From JAHDDH01 sp963922775 (lineage in GTDB: Bacteria > Bacteroidota > Bacteroidia > Cytophagales > Amoebophilaceae), in NCBI GenBank assembly GCA_963922775.1, contig CAWUJG010000003.1:1-64000 (forward strand): 64,000 nucleotides of DNA, written 5' to 3'. Positions within the stretch are counted from its first letter, which is position 1. Every line of letters starts with the position of its first letter. Of the stretch, positions 7,728 to 19,402 are shown piece by piece. The notes under the pieces were generated by a model. It did no database searches. It saw only the letters and a program-made list of their open reading frames with translations, and was not told the DNA's origin. The position numbers and the translations under genes were made by a program.

Positions 7728-9821
7728 ATGGATACTCATATTCAAGATGAAAAACTTACAGTAACTTTCCATGGATATACCAATAATATCCAAAAAATTA
7801 ATGCTATAGCCAGACATTTAGATATTATTACTATAGCTGATTTGTTAACATTTTATCCTCTTCGTTATGAAAAACAATATGCTTTTAAAGATATTCAATC
7901 TATTTCAATTAACCATGGTATAGTGCGTTTATATGGTTATTTAAGTCATATAAATATAAAGGTAACGCGTAACAAAAAAAAATATTTACAAGGTACATTT
8001 CAAGATAAAACGGGTAGTATTCAACTCATCTGGTTTAAAAAAATACAATGGTTTTTTAAATATTTAAAAGTAGGCAGTTATTTTACTATTACAGGATATT
8101 TACGTACTAATGATGGATTGTTATCTGTCATACACCCTCATATTGCTTTTTCAATTCCTAAAAAAACACAGCAGTTTATGCCTATATATTCTAAGGGTGA
8201 TATGCTAAAAAAAAATGCTATATCCAATCAGTGGATACAAGAAAAAATACTTCAAATATTAACACAAAAAAAAATTTCAGAAAATTTACCTCATTATGTA
8301 TTACAACAATATTATCTACAAGATAGAACTACTGCATTATATAATATACACCAGCCAAAAAATGAAATTTTGCTTCAAAAAGCAAAACAGAGGTTAAAAT
8401 TTGAAGAGTTATTTTATTTGCAATTGAGTATACTGTTGGTTAAAAAGCAGTATAAAAAATTACCTGCTAAAATTTTGTTAAAAACAGATCTGCTAAAAAA
8501 ATTTTATACTCAACATCTTCAGTTTACTTTAACAGATGCACAAAAAAAAGTAATAAGGTCTATTTATCAAGATCTTAAATCTGGATATCAAATGAATAGG
8601 CTTTTGCAGGGAGATGTAGGGAGTGGTAAAACTATTGTAGCTTTTTTTTCCATGCTTATTGCTATTGATAATGGAACTCAGGTTGTACTTATGGCTCCTA
8701 CTACACTTTTGGCTGAACAACACTATCAAAATATTTTGAATTATTGTAGATATTTAGATATTACTGTAGCAATTTTAACAGGTAATACTAAACCTAAGCA
8801 AAAAAGAGCAATAATAACAGCACTTGCTTTAGGTAATATAGATATTATTATGGGTACACATGCTTTAATTTCAGAAGATGTGCAGTTTAAATGTTTAGGA
8901 TTAGCTGTAATAGATGAACAGCATCGTTTTGGTGTTAAGCAGCGGGCAAATTTGTGGAAAAAAAATAATAAAGATAAGCCACCACATATGCTTATTATGA
9001 CTGCTACTCCTATACCTCGCACATTAGCTATGACTTTATATGGCGATTTGGATTTGGCTATAATTGATGATAAACCTTTAGGAAGAATACCTATAAAAAC
9101 ATATCATTTTTATGAAAATTATCGATTAAAGGTTTTTAATGCAATACAAAAGCAAATTAGCCAAGGATATCAGGCTTATATTATATATCCTCTTATAGAG
9201 GAATCAGAAAAATTGCAATATAAATATCTTATAGAGGGTTATGAAGCTATAAAGCGTTTTTTTAAGGATATACCTATAAGTATAGTGCATGGTAAAATGC
9301 ATGCACAGGACAAAGCTCAGGAGATGGAAAAATTTGTTCAAGGGAAAACAAAAATAATGGTATCTACTACAGTAATAGAAGTGGGTATTCATGTAGATAA
9401 TGCTACTGTAATTTTAATAGAAAATGCAGAAAGGTTTGGTTTAGCACAGTTGCATCAGCTAAGAGGGAGAGTAGGTAGAAGTCAAAAACAGAGTTATTGT
9501 TATCTTATGACAGACTATAAAATTTCTTCTGAAGGAAAGTCCAGAATGCAAATTATGGTACAAACACAAGATGGGTTTAAAATAGCACAAGAAGACATGA
9601 ATATTAGAGGTCCTGGAGATATTATGGGTACGCAACAAAGTGGGATAATTAATTTAAAAATTGCAGATATCTGTACAGATGAGAGTATATTATTGCAAGT
9701 AAGAGCAATTGTACAAAAAATTATTGCAGAGGATGCCTGTTTAACACAACAAAAGCATAGTATGGTAAAAAGCTATATGAATTATATTAATCAAAAACAA
9801 ACATTGGCAAAAATTGGTTAA
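7728..9821 (+). CDS. recG: ATP-dependent DNA helicase RecG
   Basis: Branch-migrating helicase that remodels stalled forks and recombination junctions. An N-terminal OB/wedge region is followed by the helicase core: Walker A GDVGSGKT (295-302), DEQH box (396-399, then RFG), TATPIPRTLAM, and the RGRVGRS motif VI with the RecG-typical IRGPGDIMGTQQSG wedge-contacting tail. The 697-residue length is normal. It is transcribed away from lolA and ends 17 bp from the convergent barrel gene. Confidence 0.97.
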   Translation: MDTHIQDEKLTVTFHGYTNNIQKINAIARHLDIITIADLLTFYPLRYEKQYAFKDIQSISINHGIVRLYGYLSHINIKVTRNKKKYLQGTFQDKTGSIQLIWFKKIQWFFKYLKVGSYFTITGYLRTNDGLLSVIHPHIAFSIPKKTQQFMPIYSKGDMLKKNAISNQWIQEKILQILTQKKISENLPHYVLQQYYLQDRTTALYNIHQPKNEILLQKAKQRLKFEELFYLQLSILLVKKQYKKLPAKILLKTDLLKKFYTQHLQFTLTDAQKKVIRSIYQDLKSGYQMNRLLQGDVGSGKTIVAFFSMLIAIDNGTQVVLMAPTTLLAEQHYQNILNYCRYLDITVAILTGNTKPKQKRAIITALALGNIDIIMGTHALISEDVQFKCLGLAVIDEQHRFGVKQRANLWKKNNKDKPPHMLIMTATPIPRTLAMTLYGDLDLAIIDDKPLGRIPIKTYHFYENYRLKVFNAIQKQISQGYQAYIIYPLIEESEKLQYKYLIEGYEAIKRFFKDIPISIVHGKMHAQDKAQEMEKFVQGKTKIMVSTTVIEVGIHVDNATVILIENAERFGLAQLHQLRGRVGRSQKQSYCYLMTDYKISSEGKSRMQIMVQTQDGFKIAQEDMNIRGPGDIMGTQQSGIINLKIADICTDESILLQVRAIVQKIIAEDACLTQQKHSMVKSYMNYINQKQTLAKIG

Positions 9822-9837
9822 AAAATATAATTTTAAT

Positions 9838-10959
9838 TTATATACTAATACATAAATATAATTCTGCGGCATGTTCTAAAATTTGATTGATAAAATCATA
9901 ATAAGGAAGTAATGTAAAATGTATTGAAAAATTGTTTTTAATTTGCCATTTATTTTTGTAGGAAAGAAAAAATAAATGACGTATTTTTTCTTTGCATATA
10001 AAGTAATCTTCACGCTGCTGAAGTATACTACTTTGGTATAAATTTTCACCTATATTAGCTGAACAAAAACCATTGCCATACCAGTATTTTGCCTCAAAAT
10101 TTCCCCAAATTGATTTTAATTTACAGTTATAGTATATACCATATCCATGTTTAAGTGTACATGCTGCTTGTGTAGTAAAAAAATTTTTTATCCCAAAAAT
10201 TTTTATCGATATACTATTGAATAATGTATTAGGTATATAGTATTTCCATGCTTTTCCTAAAGCCCCTATTAATAAACTGTACCCTTTGTATTGAATATTT
10301 TGACCTCCTACATGATAAATATATCCCTGTAAAGGCAATGTCAATTGTAATGGATAATTTTTATATAATGGTATTTTATATTTACTACCTAATACAAATT
10401 TTTCGGGATTTTTATTTTTTTTGTTCAAATATTTAATCCAATTGAGAAAAATTGATAGAGAAGAGGTGCGAAAATATATACCTTCCATAAAATGGGTAAA
10501 ACATTTTTCCTGATCATATAAAGGAGAAATCCAAGAACGAAAAATATAAGAAGGTAAATGGCCAAATAAGAGATAAAAGTTTTGATGATTATATTGTGTA
10601 GTACATAAAGGTAATATTTTATGGAATTTTTTTTTATCACCAAAAAATCTTTGCCCTACAAAACCAATAGCTACTTGTAAATCAGCATAAGGATAAAAAA
10701 ATAATATAGGCTTAACATTATAGCCAAACAAAGTTTTTCCTGAAGCAATAGTATTAAAATATTCTTCATTTTTTAAATATTGTACTATAGATATTTTTAA
10801 AGGAACATTTTTTTTTTCATTATGTGCATTTGCTTGAAAAAAAAATATGAAAGCTCCCAGAACATACAGAAAAAAATACAATAATTTATAGGTAATTTTG
10901 GATTTGATGATATAAAATATTTTTATATGAATTATGTATAGATTAAAGTTATTGTACAA
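9838..10959 (-). CDS. Unrecognised, probable outer-membrane protein
   Basis: I do not recognise this family. A hydrophobic export-type segment lies unusually far in, at about residues 25-46 (LLYFFLYVLGAFIFFFQANA), so the annotated N-terminus may be some 20 residues too long; no ATG codon is present closer to it. The rest is rich in aromatic residues with alternating strand-like segments (YADLQVAIGFVGQRFFG, GIYYNCKLKSIWGNFEAKYWYGNG, FSIHFTLLPYYDF), suggesting a beta-barrel in the outer membrane. It ends close to recG in convergent orientation and is transcribed alone. No functional claim is possible. Confidence 0.7.
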   Translation of the reverse strand: MYNNFNLYIIHIKIFYIIKSKITYKLLYFFLYVLGAFIFFFQANAHNEKKNVPLKISIVQYLKNEEYFNTIASGKTLFGYNVKPILFFYPYADLQVAIGFVGQRFFGDKKKFHKILPLCTTQYNHQNFYLLFGHLPSYIFRSWISPLYDQEKCFTHFMEGIYFRTSSLSIFLNWIKYLNKKNKNPEKFVLGSKYKIPLYKNYPLQLTLPLQGYIYHVGGQNIQYKGYSLLIGALGKAWKYYIPNTLFNSISIKIFGIKNFFTTQAACTLKHGYGIYYNCKLKSIWGNFEAKYWYGNGFCSANIGENLYQSSILQQREDYFICKEKIRHLFFLSYKNKWQIKNNFSIHFTLLPYYDFINQILEHAAELYLCISI

Positions 10960-11020
10960 ATAAATTTATAGTAAAATACTATTTTTTTATAGCTAATCTG
11001 CTAAAATTTTATATATAGGG

Positions 11021-12010
11021 TTATTCTGTTTTTATATATAAGTCCATAAGTTTTTCATTGCCCACAATAAATGGAGAACGTTCATGTAATTTTTTGGGTT
11101 TTTTTTCTAAAATATCTTTTATTTTTATATCTATTGCCTTACCTCCTGCACATTTTGCTATAAAAGCAATAGGATTACACTCAAAAAGTAAACGAAGTTT
11201 ACCATCAGGATAACGGTTTTCTAAGGCTGGATATAAAAAAATACCCCCTTGTAATAAAATTCTATGAAAGTCTGCAACTAGTGTACCACTATAACGTATA
11301 TTTAATTCTAATTCTCTACACTTAGTAAGAAATAACTGTGATTTTAATTTGGGCATAATGCTGTAATAGTTGTTAGCATTTATACTGTAAATACTTTTGG
11401 ATTTATTCATAATTATGTTCCTTTGGTAAAAGAATTTTTTTCCTTCCAAACCTGGAGTAAGCATAAAATTATATACAGTATCTTGATAACCAAATATTAG
11501 TACTGTTTGAAGGCTATAAAGTAGATAACCAGCTAACAGCTGATTTTTTCCTTTTTGCAAGACATCTTTTGCTATATTTATTTTTTCACTACAAGGCGAT
11601 ATACGTCTATAAACACTAAATATACTTCCTATTGGCATGTTATAGTGTACGTTAGATGAACCATCTAATGGGTCTAAGTTAACTATATATTTTCCTTTTA
11701 TATCATTTTCAATTACATTATTTTCTTCTTCAGAAGCTATAGCACATACAGATTTATTGCCTTTTAATGCAGATATAAATAGTTTGTTGGCTATAATATC
11801 TAGTTCTACTTGTCTATCTCCTGATGCATTGTATGAAGCTATATTATTTTTTTCTATATTTTTTTCTTCTGCTAGATCATTATTTTTTATCATATTATCT
11901 ATTTCTTTTCCTACATTAGCTATTGTAGTTAATATGTTTTGTAGGTCGTTATCCATATGAATACGCTGTAGCATTTCACGATTTAGTAATGTTATATTTT
12001 TCATTATCAA
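11021..12010 (-). CDS. fbp: Fructose-1,6-bisphosphatase, class I
   Basis: Gluconeogenic phosphatase producing fructose 6-phosphate. The metal/substrate motif LDPLDGSSN (112-120), the acidic EEE (94-96) and PIGSIFSVYRR are intact, as are the later YSGTLVADFHRIL and GGIFLYPA segments. Length 329 matches the class. Translation could start at Met1 or Met3. It stands alone upstream of kdsB, 151 bp away. In a cell that can import ATP, it suggests sugar phosphates are still built, for example for LPS or cell-wall sugars (inference). Confidence 0.95.
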   Translation of the reverse strand: MIMKNITLLNREMLQRIHMDNDLQNILTTIANVGKEIDNMIKNNDLAEEKNIEKNNIASYNASGDRQVELDIIANKLFISALKGNKSVCAIASEEENNVIENDIKGKYIVNLDPLDGSSNVHYNMPIGSIFSVYRRISPCSEKINIAKDVLQKGKNQLLAGYLLYSLQTVLIFGYQDTVYNFMLTPGLEGKKFFYQRNIIMNKSKSIYSINANNYYSIMPKLKSQLFLTKCRELELNIRYSGTLVADFHRILLQGGIFLYPALENRYPDGKLRLLFECNPIAFIAKCAGGKAIDIKIKDILEKKPKKLHERSPFIVGNEKLMDLYIKTE

Positions 12011-12151
12011 ATTTTTGATTATATTAAGATTTTATTGTGATATAGTCAGTTTTATTTTTTTTAATTTTCAAATTAAATATATTTCTCTTTTGATTAAGAA
12101 CTGAAAAATTTAGTAAATATTTAATACATAGATTTATTTATAGAATAAAAT

Positions 12152-12170
12152 TTCGTATTTTTTATACGAA
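12152..12170 (-). terminator. Hairpin overlapping the kdsB stop codon
   Basis: TTCGTAT and ATACGAA form a 7-bp stem with a short A-run loop on the transcribed strand, followed by ATTTTATT. The stem overlaps the last codons of kdsB. An almost identical hairpin sits at the end of the DUF6048 gene (21885-21906). Confidence 0.5.
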
Positions 12171-12911
12171 GTTATTTAATTTAGTTAAGTCTTGTGGGGT
12201 ATCAATAGAAATACTTTTTTCATGTGTATGAATTAATTTAATGGCATATCCATGCGATAACCAACGGTTTTGTTCTAAAGATTCTGCTTTTTCTAGGGGT
12301 GTAGGAGCTAAATGTGTCAATTTTGTAAAAATATGCTTCTGAAAAGCATATAAACCTATATGTTTATAAAAGTTATGATTTTTTAGCCATTCTTTTTGGG
12401 GAATATTAGCTATATAGGGTATAGGAGATCTACTGAAATATTGAGCAAAATTTTTTTCATTTAAAACTATTTTTACTGTATCAGGATCAAAAATTTCTTC
12501 ATGTGTGTTAATAGTACTAGCTAAAGTAGCAATATCTATTTTTTTTGTTGTAAAACAAGATAACATTTGTCTACAAGCTGATACTGGAAATATTGGTTCA
12601 TCTCCCTGTATGTTTAGCACAATATTTATATTTTTTCTATTCTCTATTTTATTTAATGCTTCTATACATCTTTCTGTACCATTTTTACAAGTAGGAGAAG
12701 TCATAATTACTTTACCCTTAAAATTTTCTACTGCTTGTTGAATGCGAATATCATCTGTAGCAACATAAACATGGGGTGTAATTTTTTTTGCTCTTTCGTA
12801 TACATGCTGTATCATAGGCTTTTTACCTATGTGTACTAAAGGTTTTCCTGGAAAACGTTTAGCATTATAGCGTGCTGGTATAATGGCTATAGCATGTAAA
12901 ATTTTTTTCAT
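12162..12911 (-). CDS. kdsB: 3-deoxy-manno-octulosonate cytidylyltransferase (CMP-KDO synthetase)
   Basis: Activates the lipopolysaccharide sugar KDO with CTP. The N-terminal nucleotide-binding IPARYNAKRFPGKPL segment is followed by MIQHVYERA, VYVATDDIRI, TSPTCKNGTERC and VNIQGDEP-type (LNIQGDEP) motifs, all typical. Length 249 is normal. It is 9 bp downstream of trmD on the same strand, so rimM-trmD-kdsB is probably one transcript. Its presence implies that KDO-containing LPS is made, consistent with the LptD/LptA/MsbA-like genes further along. Confidence 0.95.
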   Translation of the reverse strand: MKKILHAIAIIPARYNAKRFPGKPLVHIGKKPMIQHVYERAKKITPHVYVATDDIRIQQAVENFKGKVIMTSPTCKNGTERCIEALNKIENRKNINIVLNIQGDEPIFPVSACRQMLSCFTTKKIDIATLASTINTHEEIFDPDTVKIVLNEKNFAQYFSRSPIPYIANIPQKEWLKNHNFYKHIGLYAFQKHIFTKLTHLAPTPLEKAESLEQNRWLSHGYAIKLIHTHEKSISIDTPQDLTKLNNFV

Positions 12912-12920
12912 AGTAGGTAT

Positions 12921-13607
12921 TTATGTTTTATTTTGTATGCTATGTATTTTTTTATATTTTTTTGTTCTCATGTAAGATTGTTGTTCTTGCCATTGTGCAA
13001 TTTCCTTATGATTTCCCGACAGTAATATTTTAGGCACTTGCATATTTCTAAATTTTGCTGGTCTGGTGTATTGTGGTGGGGCTATTAAGTCATTTTGAAA
13101 AGAATCTTCTAAGGCAGATATTTCATTATTTATTGCTCCTGGCAAAAGGCGTACTAAAGCATCTACCAATACAGCAGCTGCTAGTTCACCACCAGAGAGT
13201 ACATACGTTCCAATACTAATTTCATGGGTAATAAAATTTTCTCTTACCCTTTCATCAATGCCTTTATAATGACCACAAAGCAAGAGAATATTTTTATCTA
13301 AAGATAAGGTATTAACCATAGATTGATTTAAAAGTACGCCATCTGGAGACATATAAATAATTTTGTCATATTTTCTTTTCTTTTGTAATGACTCTATACA
13401 GCTTACAATAGGCTCTACCATAAGTACCATACCAGGTGTACCTCCATAAGCATGGTCATCTATTTTTTGATGTTTGTTTTGTGTATAGTCTCTAAGATTA
13501 TGTACATAAATGTGTACAATTTTTTGTTTAATAGCACGCTTGATAATGGAGTATGCAAAAGTACTGTCTAAAATTTGTGGTAAACAAGTAATAATATCTA
13601 TACGCAT
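12921..13607 (-). CDS. trmD: tRNA (guanine37-N1)-methyltransferase
   Basis: Methylates G37 next to the anticodon, preventing frameshifts. The MRIDIITCLPQIL opening, DDHAYGGTPGMVLMVEP and the knot motifs LLCGHYKGIDERV and IGTYVLSGGE are all present. Length 228 fits. Its ATG shares one base with the rimM stop codon (TAATG at 13605-13609), a classic translationally coupled junction. rpsP, usually in this operon, lies 16 kb away. Confidence 0.97.
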   Translation of the reverse strand: MRIDIITCLPQILDSTFAYSIIKRAIKQKIVHIYVHNLRDYTQNKHQKIDDHAYGGTPGMVLMVEPIVSCIESLQKKRKYDKIIYMSPDGVLLNQSMVNTLSLDKNILLLCGHYKGIDERVRENFITHEISIGTYVLSGGELAAAVLVDALVRLLPGAINNEISALEDSFQNDLIAPPQYTRPAKFRNMQVPKILLSGNHKEIAQWQEQQSYMRTKKYKKIHSIQNKT

Positions 13608-14113
13608 TATGGTTTACTAAAGATAGTAAGATAATCTTCTGGAAGTTGCAGTACAATTTTTTTTTGTAAATAATCAGTCTCTTTTATTAAAGCTGGATGC
13701 CAAGGTACAAGTATAATATTTTTTTCTTGTTGAATATGAAGCATTGTTTGGCTTGGATATGCTTCTACTTTGGTAATTATACCAATATATTTTTCATGAT
13801 GCCAAACATGATGATGCATAAGATGATTTTTATCTGTTATATTGTGTTTTTTAATTTGTATATCTCGAATAAAAATATCTTTTTTAATGAGATGATTTAT
13901 TTTTTCATTTTCAATATGTAATAAGGTAATATAAATTATGTTTTGTTTCCAGTCATATGTTTTTACACGATACGGCACATGATGTGCAGCTATACAAAAA
14001 AAAATAGTCTCTAAATTATTAACTATATGCTTATCAATGACTGTTTTTACAGTGAAATGTCTGTGTTGGACTTTGGTATAACTAGATTTTCCTAAAAAAA
14101 TGAATTTCTGCAT
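13607..14113 (-). CDS. rimM: 16S rRNA processing protein RimM
   Basis: Binds the 30S head (with S19) during maturation. The two-part structure is seen: an N-terminal beta-barrel (about 1-85) and a C-terminal PRC-barrel region beginning near YIGIITKVEAYPSQTMLHI and ending with KKIVLQLPEDYLTIF. Sequence is divergent, but length (168), domain pattern and the overlap with trmD make the call secure. The first residues (MQKFIFLGKSSYTK) keep the family's short N-terminal strand. Confidence 0.88.
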   Translation of the reverse strand: MQKFIFLGKSSYTKVQHRHFTVKTVIDKHIVNNLETIFFCIAAHHVPYRVKTYDWKQNIIYITLLHIENEKINHLIKKDIFIRDIQIKKHNITDKNHLMHHHVWHHEKYIGIITKVEAYPSQTMLHIQQEKNIILVPWHPALIKETDYLQKKIVLQLPEDYLTIFSKP

Positions 14114-14205
14114 ACAAAAAATTGTTATTTTTTATTTTATATATTGAGATTTATTTATGATACTTTCAGATTAAGCAAATAATGCTTTTAGGATATATCT
14201 TTTAA

Positions 14206-15747
14206 TTACCATCCGTACATTAGTCCTATAAAATATGTATGTTGACCGAGGGGTGCTAACATAGGGTGTGCTACAGTTGTTTTGGTTTTGTAGATATAAG
14301 AAAAAAAACAAGAAAAAGGTTGACTGAAATGGTAATGCACATCCCACTGATGTTGCCATAGGCTTGGCATATGTTTATACTGCTGTTGTATATTATCGAA
14401 AATGTTTAATTTTCCTAAAAAATGTAAAGAGTAAATAAAATATAATTTTTTATACAGCTGATAATACATTTTTTTATACAAAATTATACAAGGATGGTAA
14501 GATGACGGTTTTGATAAAGAATAAAAATAATACTGCATGCTAAAAAGTAGCTGTAGTTTTTTTTGGTAACGATAAACACTTTCACTGCCTAAGCTATAGT
14601 AATTTACATTTTGGTAATCAAGTAATGGCATATTTTTTTTTGATACAATCCATACTGGTTTATTTTTTGATATCGTATATTTAAGATATATGTGATGGTC
14701 ATAATTTGAATGCAAATATGCTTTGGTACCCCATCTAATAATAAAAGGCTGATATTCATTTTTTAATGTTATAGGAGTAATATATGGAATCTGGTCTTTT
14801 ATATTTTTGAGTATAAAATTTTTGTATTTATTTTTGATTTGAAAATAGGGCTGAACTGTTTTTTTAAACAGATAAGTCTGCAGCATTACTGTAGGTAAAA
14901 GATGGAATGCTGTTTTATATAAAAATATATTACTACCTAAATCTGCTGTAAAATATTTCTTGTAAAGGTGTAATCTTGGTTTAAGGTGTATGCCAGTAGT
15001 ATTTTTACCTTTATCTAAAGAATATTTTTGTTTAAGGTAATTCACTTTTATTATAAGTCTTGGTTTAATATTTTTATTTTTTAACCAAAAATGTTTCCAC
15101 TTACCTTTAATGTAATGTTCAGCACATACATATTTTTCTTCACATAAACTATAATATAAACTTCCTTGGTATTTTTTTTGATTATGTATTAAAAAATGGT
15201 TTGTCAATACCTGTGTATAGGTATTTTTTGTAGGATGGGTATCTTTTTGATATTCAATATCATTTTGCAATGTAAGTTCCTTTTGAATTGAATAATAGGT
15301 ATGTATATGGGTATGATATTGCCATACATTTTTTTTTTGTATGGGTAGTTTAGCTATAGCAGTATCTAAAGTAATTTTAAGTTTTTTATTATCTATAAGC
15401 TGATAAAAGATTTCCCCATTATTGATTGAATGATATCCTCCAATACGTATAAAATGTTTCATTTTTTTGGAATGACTTGTTTTTAATTTTTTTACCTGTA
15501 AAGGAAATGTTAAAAGATTGAAGTTATTATCTGGTATTTTACGTTCTATAGGTAGTAGAGAAGGTGTTAGTAGATCTTCTGTTGTTGGTTTAGGAAGTAT
15601 AAATAGGCGTTTTTCTTTTACAATAGTATTTTTTTTTATCTTTTTGATGGTGAGTTGCTCATTTTTTATATTTCCTTTATTATATTTACCATATATATGG
15701 AGAGTAAAAATGTTGAACAAAGCAAATGATAAGATTACATGACGCAT
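14206..15747 (-). CDS. Outer-membrane beta-barrel protein of unknown function
   Basis: An export signal (MRHVILSFALFNIFTLHIYG) precedes a proline-containing linker (ILPKPTTEDLLTPSLLPIERKIPD, about residues 49-72) and a long aromatic beta-strand-rich region to the C-terminus. The final strand ends in Trp (YFIGLMYGW), like the terminal aromatic recognised by the BAM machinery. The 'proline linker then IRIGGYHSINNG barrel' arrangement resembles TonB-receptor-like barrels without a plug that are common in Bacteroidota, but no specific function can be read. Length is 513 residues. It is upstream of rimM on the same strand. Confidence 0.75.
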   Translation of the reverse strand: MRHVILSFALFNIFTLHIYGKYNKGNIKNEQLTIKKIKKNTIVKEKRLFILPKPTTEDLLTPSLLPIERKIPDNNFNLLTFPLQVKKLKTSHSKKMKHFIRIGGYHSINNGEIFYQLIDNKKLKITLDTAIAKLPIQKKNVWQYHTHIHTYYSIQKELTLQNDIEYQKDTHPTKNTYTQVLTNHFLIHNQKKYQGSLYYSLCEEKYVCAEHYIKGKWKHFWLKNKNIKPRLIIKVNYLKQKYSLDKGKNTTGIHLKPRLHLYKKYFTADLGSNIFLYKTAFHLLPTVMLQTYLFKKTVQPYFQIKNKYKNFILKNIKDQIPYITPITLKNEYQPFIIRWGTKAYLHSNYDHHIYLKYTISKNKPVWIVSKKNMPLLDYQNVNYYSLGSESVYRYQKKLQLLFSMQYYFYSLSKPSSYHPCIILYKKMYYQLYKKLYFIYSLHFLGKLNIFDNIQQQYKHMPSLWQHQWDVHYHFSQPFSCFFSYIYKTKTTVAHPMLAPLGQHTYFIGLMYGW

Positions 15748-15795
15748 ATTTTTGGCAATGTATACCTTTAATATTTTTATATTGATTTTAGAAAT

Positions 15796-16533
15796 TTATG
15801 TACATTCATTTACCCATACATCTATGCTACTATTTATAGTAACTATAGTATCTTTTTGTGGGTCTTGGTTATGTACTATTTGTTCTAGAGAGTCTTCTTC
15901 TGTGCACTCATAGGTTATCTTGCCTAATATTAAATATAAACTATTTAGTATAGTTTTGGCCTTTTCTAAAGGTATACCTATAATATTAGGTACTAAAACA
16001 TATTTTTTACTTAGCCCTTTACCTACTATTAAGTCAATTTTTTCTCCCATTTTTATGGGAGTGTTGGGTTGTATTTTTTTATTTTGATACATTTGTTTTA
16101 TAACTACATTTTGTGCAATATCAGGTACATAAACAATATTACCTAAGAGTAATCCTACATGATTTAAAGCAATTTTTGCATTTTTTAGTGAAAGATCTTG
16201 TAGGTCTGGCATTTGGATATGAGGTAGGGTAGATGGATTTATAGTAACATAAATTTTTCTATATTTTTTTACCTCTGCATATGGATGAGGATATTGTTTT
16301 AAAACGGTATTTGGAGGAAAATATTTGGCATAAAAATTTTCTGTTTTTATTTCTGCTTTTAGGTTATGTTCTATTAAAATTTTTTTTGCTTGGTGTATAG
16401 GTATATTTTCTATATCAGGTACTTTTACTATTTTTTTATTTATGGTTGAAGGTAGTATAAAATAAAAAAAGAAAGATATCAATAACAATAGAGTAGCAAA
16501 GGCATAGAATATGTGTATGATTATTTTTTTCAT
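15796..16533 (-). CDS. Membrane-anchored PASTA-domain protein
   Basis: One N-terminal transmembrane helix (about residues 8-28) is followed by three PASTA domains: near 38-104 (VPDIENIPIHQAKKIL), 108-172 (MPDLQDLSLKNAKIAL) and 177-243 (VPNIIGIPLEKAKTIL). PASTA domains bind peptidoglycan or mediate cell-wall contacts. No kinase or transpeptidase domain is attached, as is usual for small Bacteroidota PASTA proteins. It lies 23 bp downstream of gyrB on the same strand, so it is probably co-transcribed with it. Confidence 0.9.
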   Translation of the reverse strand: MKKIIIHIFYAFATLLLLISFFFYFILPSTINKKIVKVPDIENIPIHQAKKILIEHNLKAEIKTENFYAKYFPPNTVLKQYPHPYAEVKKYRKIYVTINPSTLPHIQMPDLQDLSLKNAKIALNHVGLLLGNIVYVPDIAQNVVIKQMYQNKKIQPNTPIKMGEKIDLIVGKGLSKKYVLVPNIIGIPLEKAKTILNSLYLILGKITYECTEEDSLEQIVHNQDPQKDTIVTINSSIDVWVNECT

Positions 16534-16556
16534 TTATTTCATTTACATATTGCTTT

Positions 16557-18521
<1,965 letters not shown>

Positions 18522-19061
18522 TTACAAAAGCTTAAATAAACTATAGTGTAATGAGATATCCCAGTTACGATAGGTATAGCTTGGATTTGTTTTGCTAATA
18601 TGTGTAAAGCTATAGTAGTATTTTAAGGATAAAGATAAACGATTCCACAATTTTTTATTCATTCCTACTATAAAACCATGGTCAATAGCAGATATATTTT
18701 TATCATTTCTTATATTATTTTCGAACGAAGCTAACAAATAGCCCACTTGATAACCAAAGTCTATACCTATACCTAGAGGAAGATAAACTTGTAACATTGT
18801 AGGAATGTAGAGGTAATGATTTTTTAGTGTAATATGTGGGTTTACCAAAGCTTTTTTTACATAATTTCCTTCAATAATCATACCATAGCAAAGTAATGAT
18901 TGTTTTGCATAAAGACCAAGTAAAAAAGAATTATCATATTTTTTTTGAGAATTGTATAGATGTTTTGTATTTATTACGCCACTTTTTACACCAACATTGA
19001 GGGAAAAAGTAGAAAAATGTGTAAATAAGTAGAGTATAGCAATAAGACCTATCTTTTTCAT
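18522..19061 (-). CDS. Small outer-membrane beta-barrel protein
   Basis: A signal peptide (MKKIGLIAILYLFTHFSTFS) precedes about eight alternating strands: LNVGVKSGVINTK, FLLGLYAKQSLL, GMIIEGNYVKKAL, LYIPTMLQVYLPLGIGIDFGYQVGYLL, LSLSLKYYYSFTHI, NWDISLHYSLFKLL. This is the pattern of small Bacteroidota OMP_b-brl proteins. The last strand ends hydrophobically. Length is 179 residues. It lies 24 bp upstream of gyrB. Function unknown; a structural or host-facing role is possible. Confidence 0.75.
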   Translation of the reverse strand: MKKIGLIAILYLFTHFSTFSLNVGVKSGVINTKHLYNSQKKYDNSFLLGLYAKQSLLCYGMIIEGNYVKKALVNPHITLKNHYLYIPTMLQVYLPLGIGIDFGYQVGYLLASFENNIRNDKNISAIDHGFIVGMNKKLWNRLSLSLKYYYSFTHISKTNPSYTYRNWDISLHYSLFKLL

Positions 19062-19154
19062 ATGATAAAATTTAATACATGTTCAAAGTTAAGAAATTAT
19101 GTTGTAGTGATACAAATTTAAGAGGGTGGGAAAGGATATTTGATTTATAAAAAG

Positions 19155-19227
19155 TGAGTGTGCTAGGATTCGAACCTAGGACATCTTCCTTAAAAGGGAA
19201 GCGCTCTACCAGCTGAGCTACACACTC
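19155..19227 (-). tRNA. tRNA-Lys (TTT)
   Basis: A 73-nt cloverleaf reads on the minus strand. The acceptor arms GAGTGTG/CACACTC, D-arm GCTC/GAGC and anticodon stem CTTCC/GGAAG with loop CTTTTAA give anticodon TTT. The T-arm is CTAGG/CCTAG around TTCGAAT. The discriminator is A and CCA is not encoded. Confidence 0.97.
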
Positions 19228-19402
19228 AATAAAATATATCACAAATATACAAAAATATATTTGAAATAATAATTTTTTCTATGATAATTTTGATTTAGTG
19301 TCATGTGATAGTAATTTTTAACAGTTTTTTATTATAAAATTTTTATATTATGTTACAGTAATTTTTTTAAAAAACTCTTAACAGAACTATATTTCATTTT
19401 TT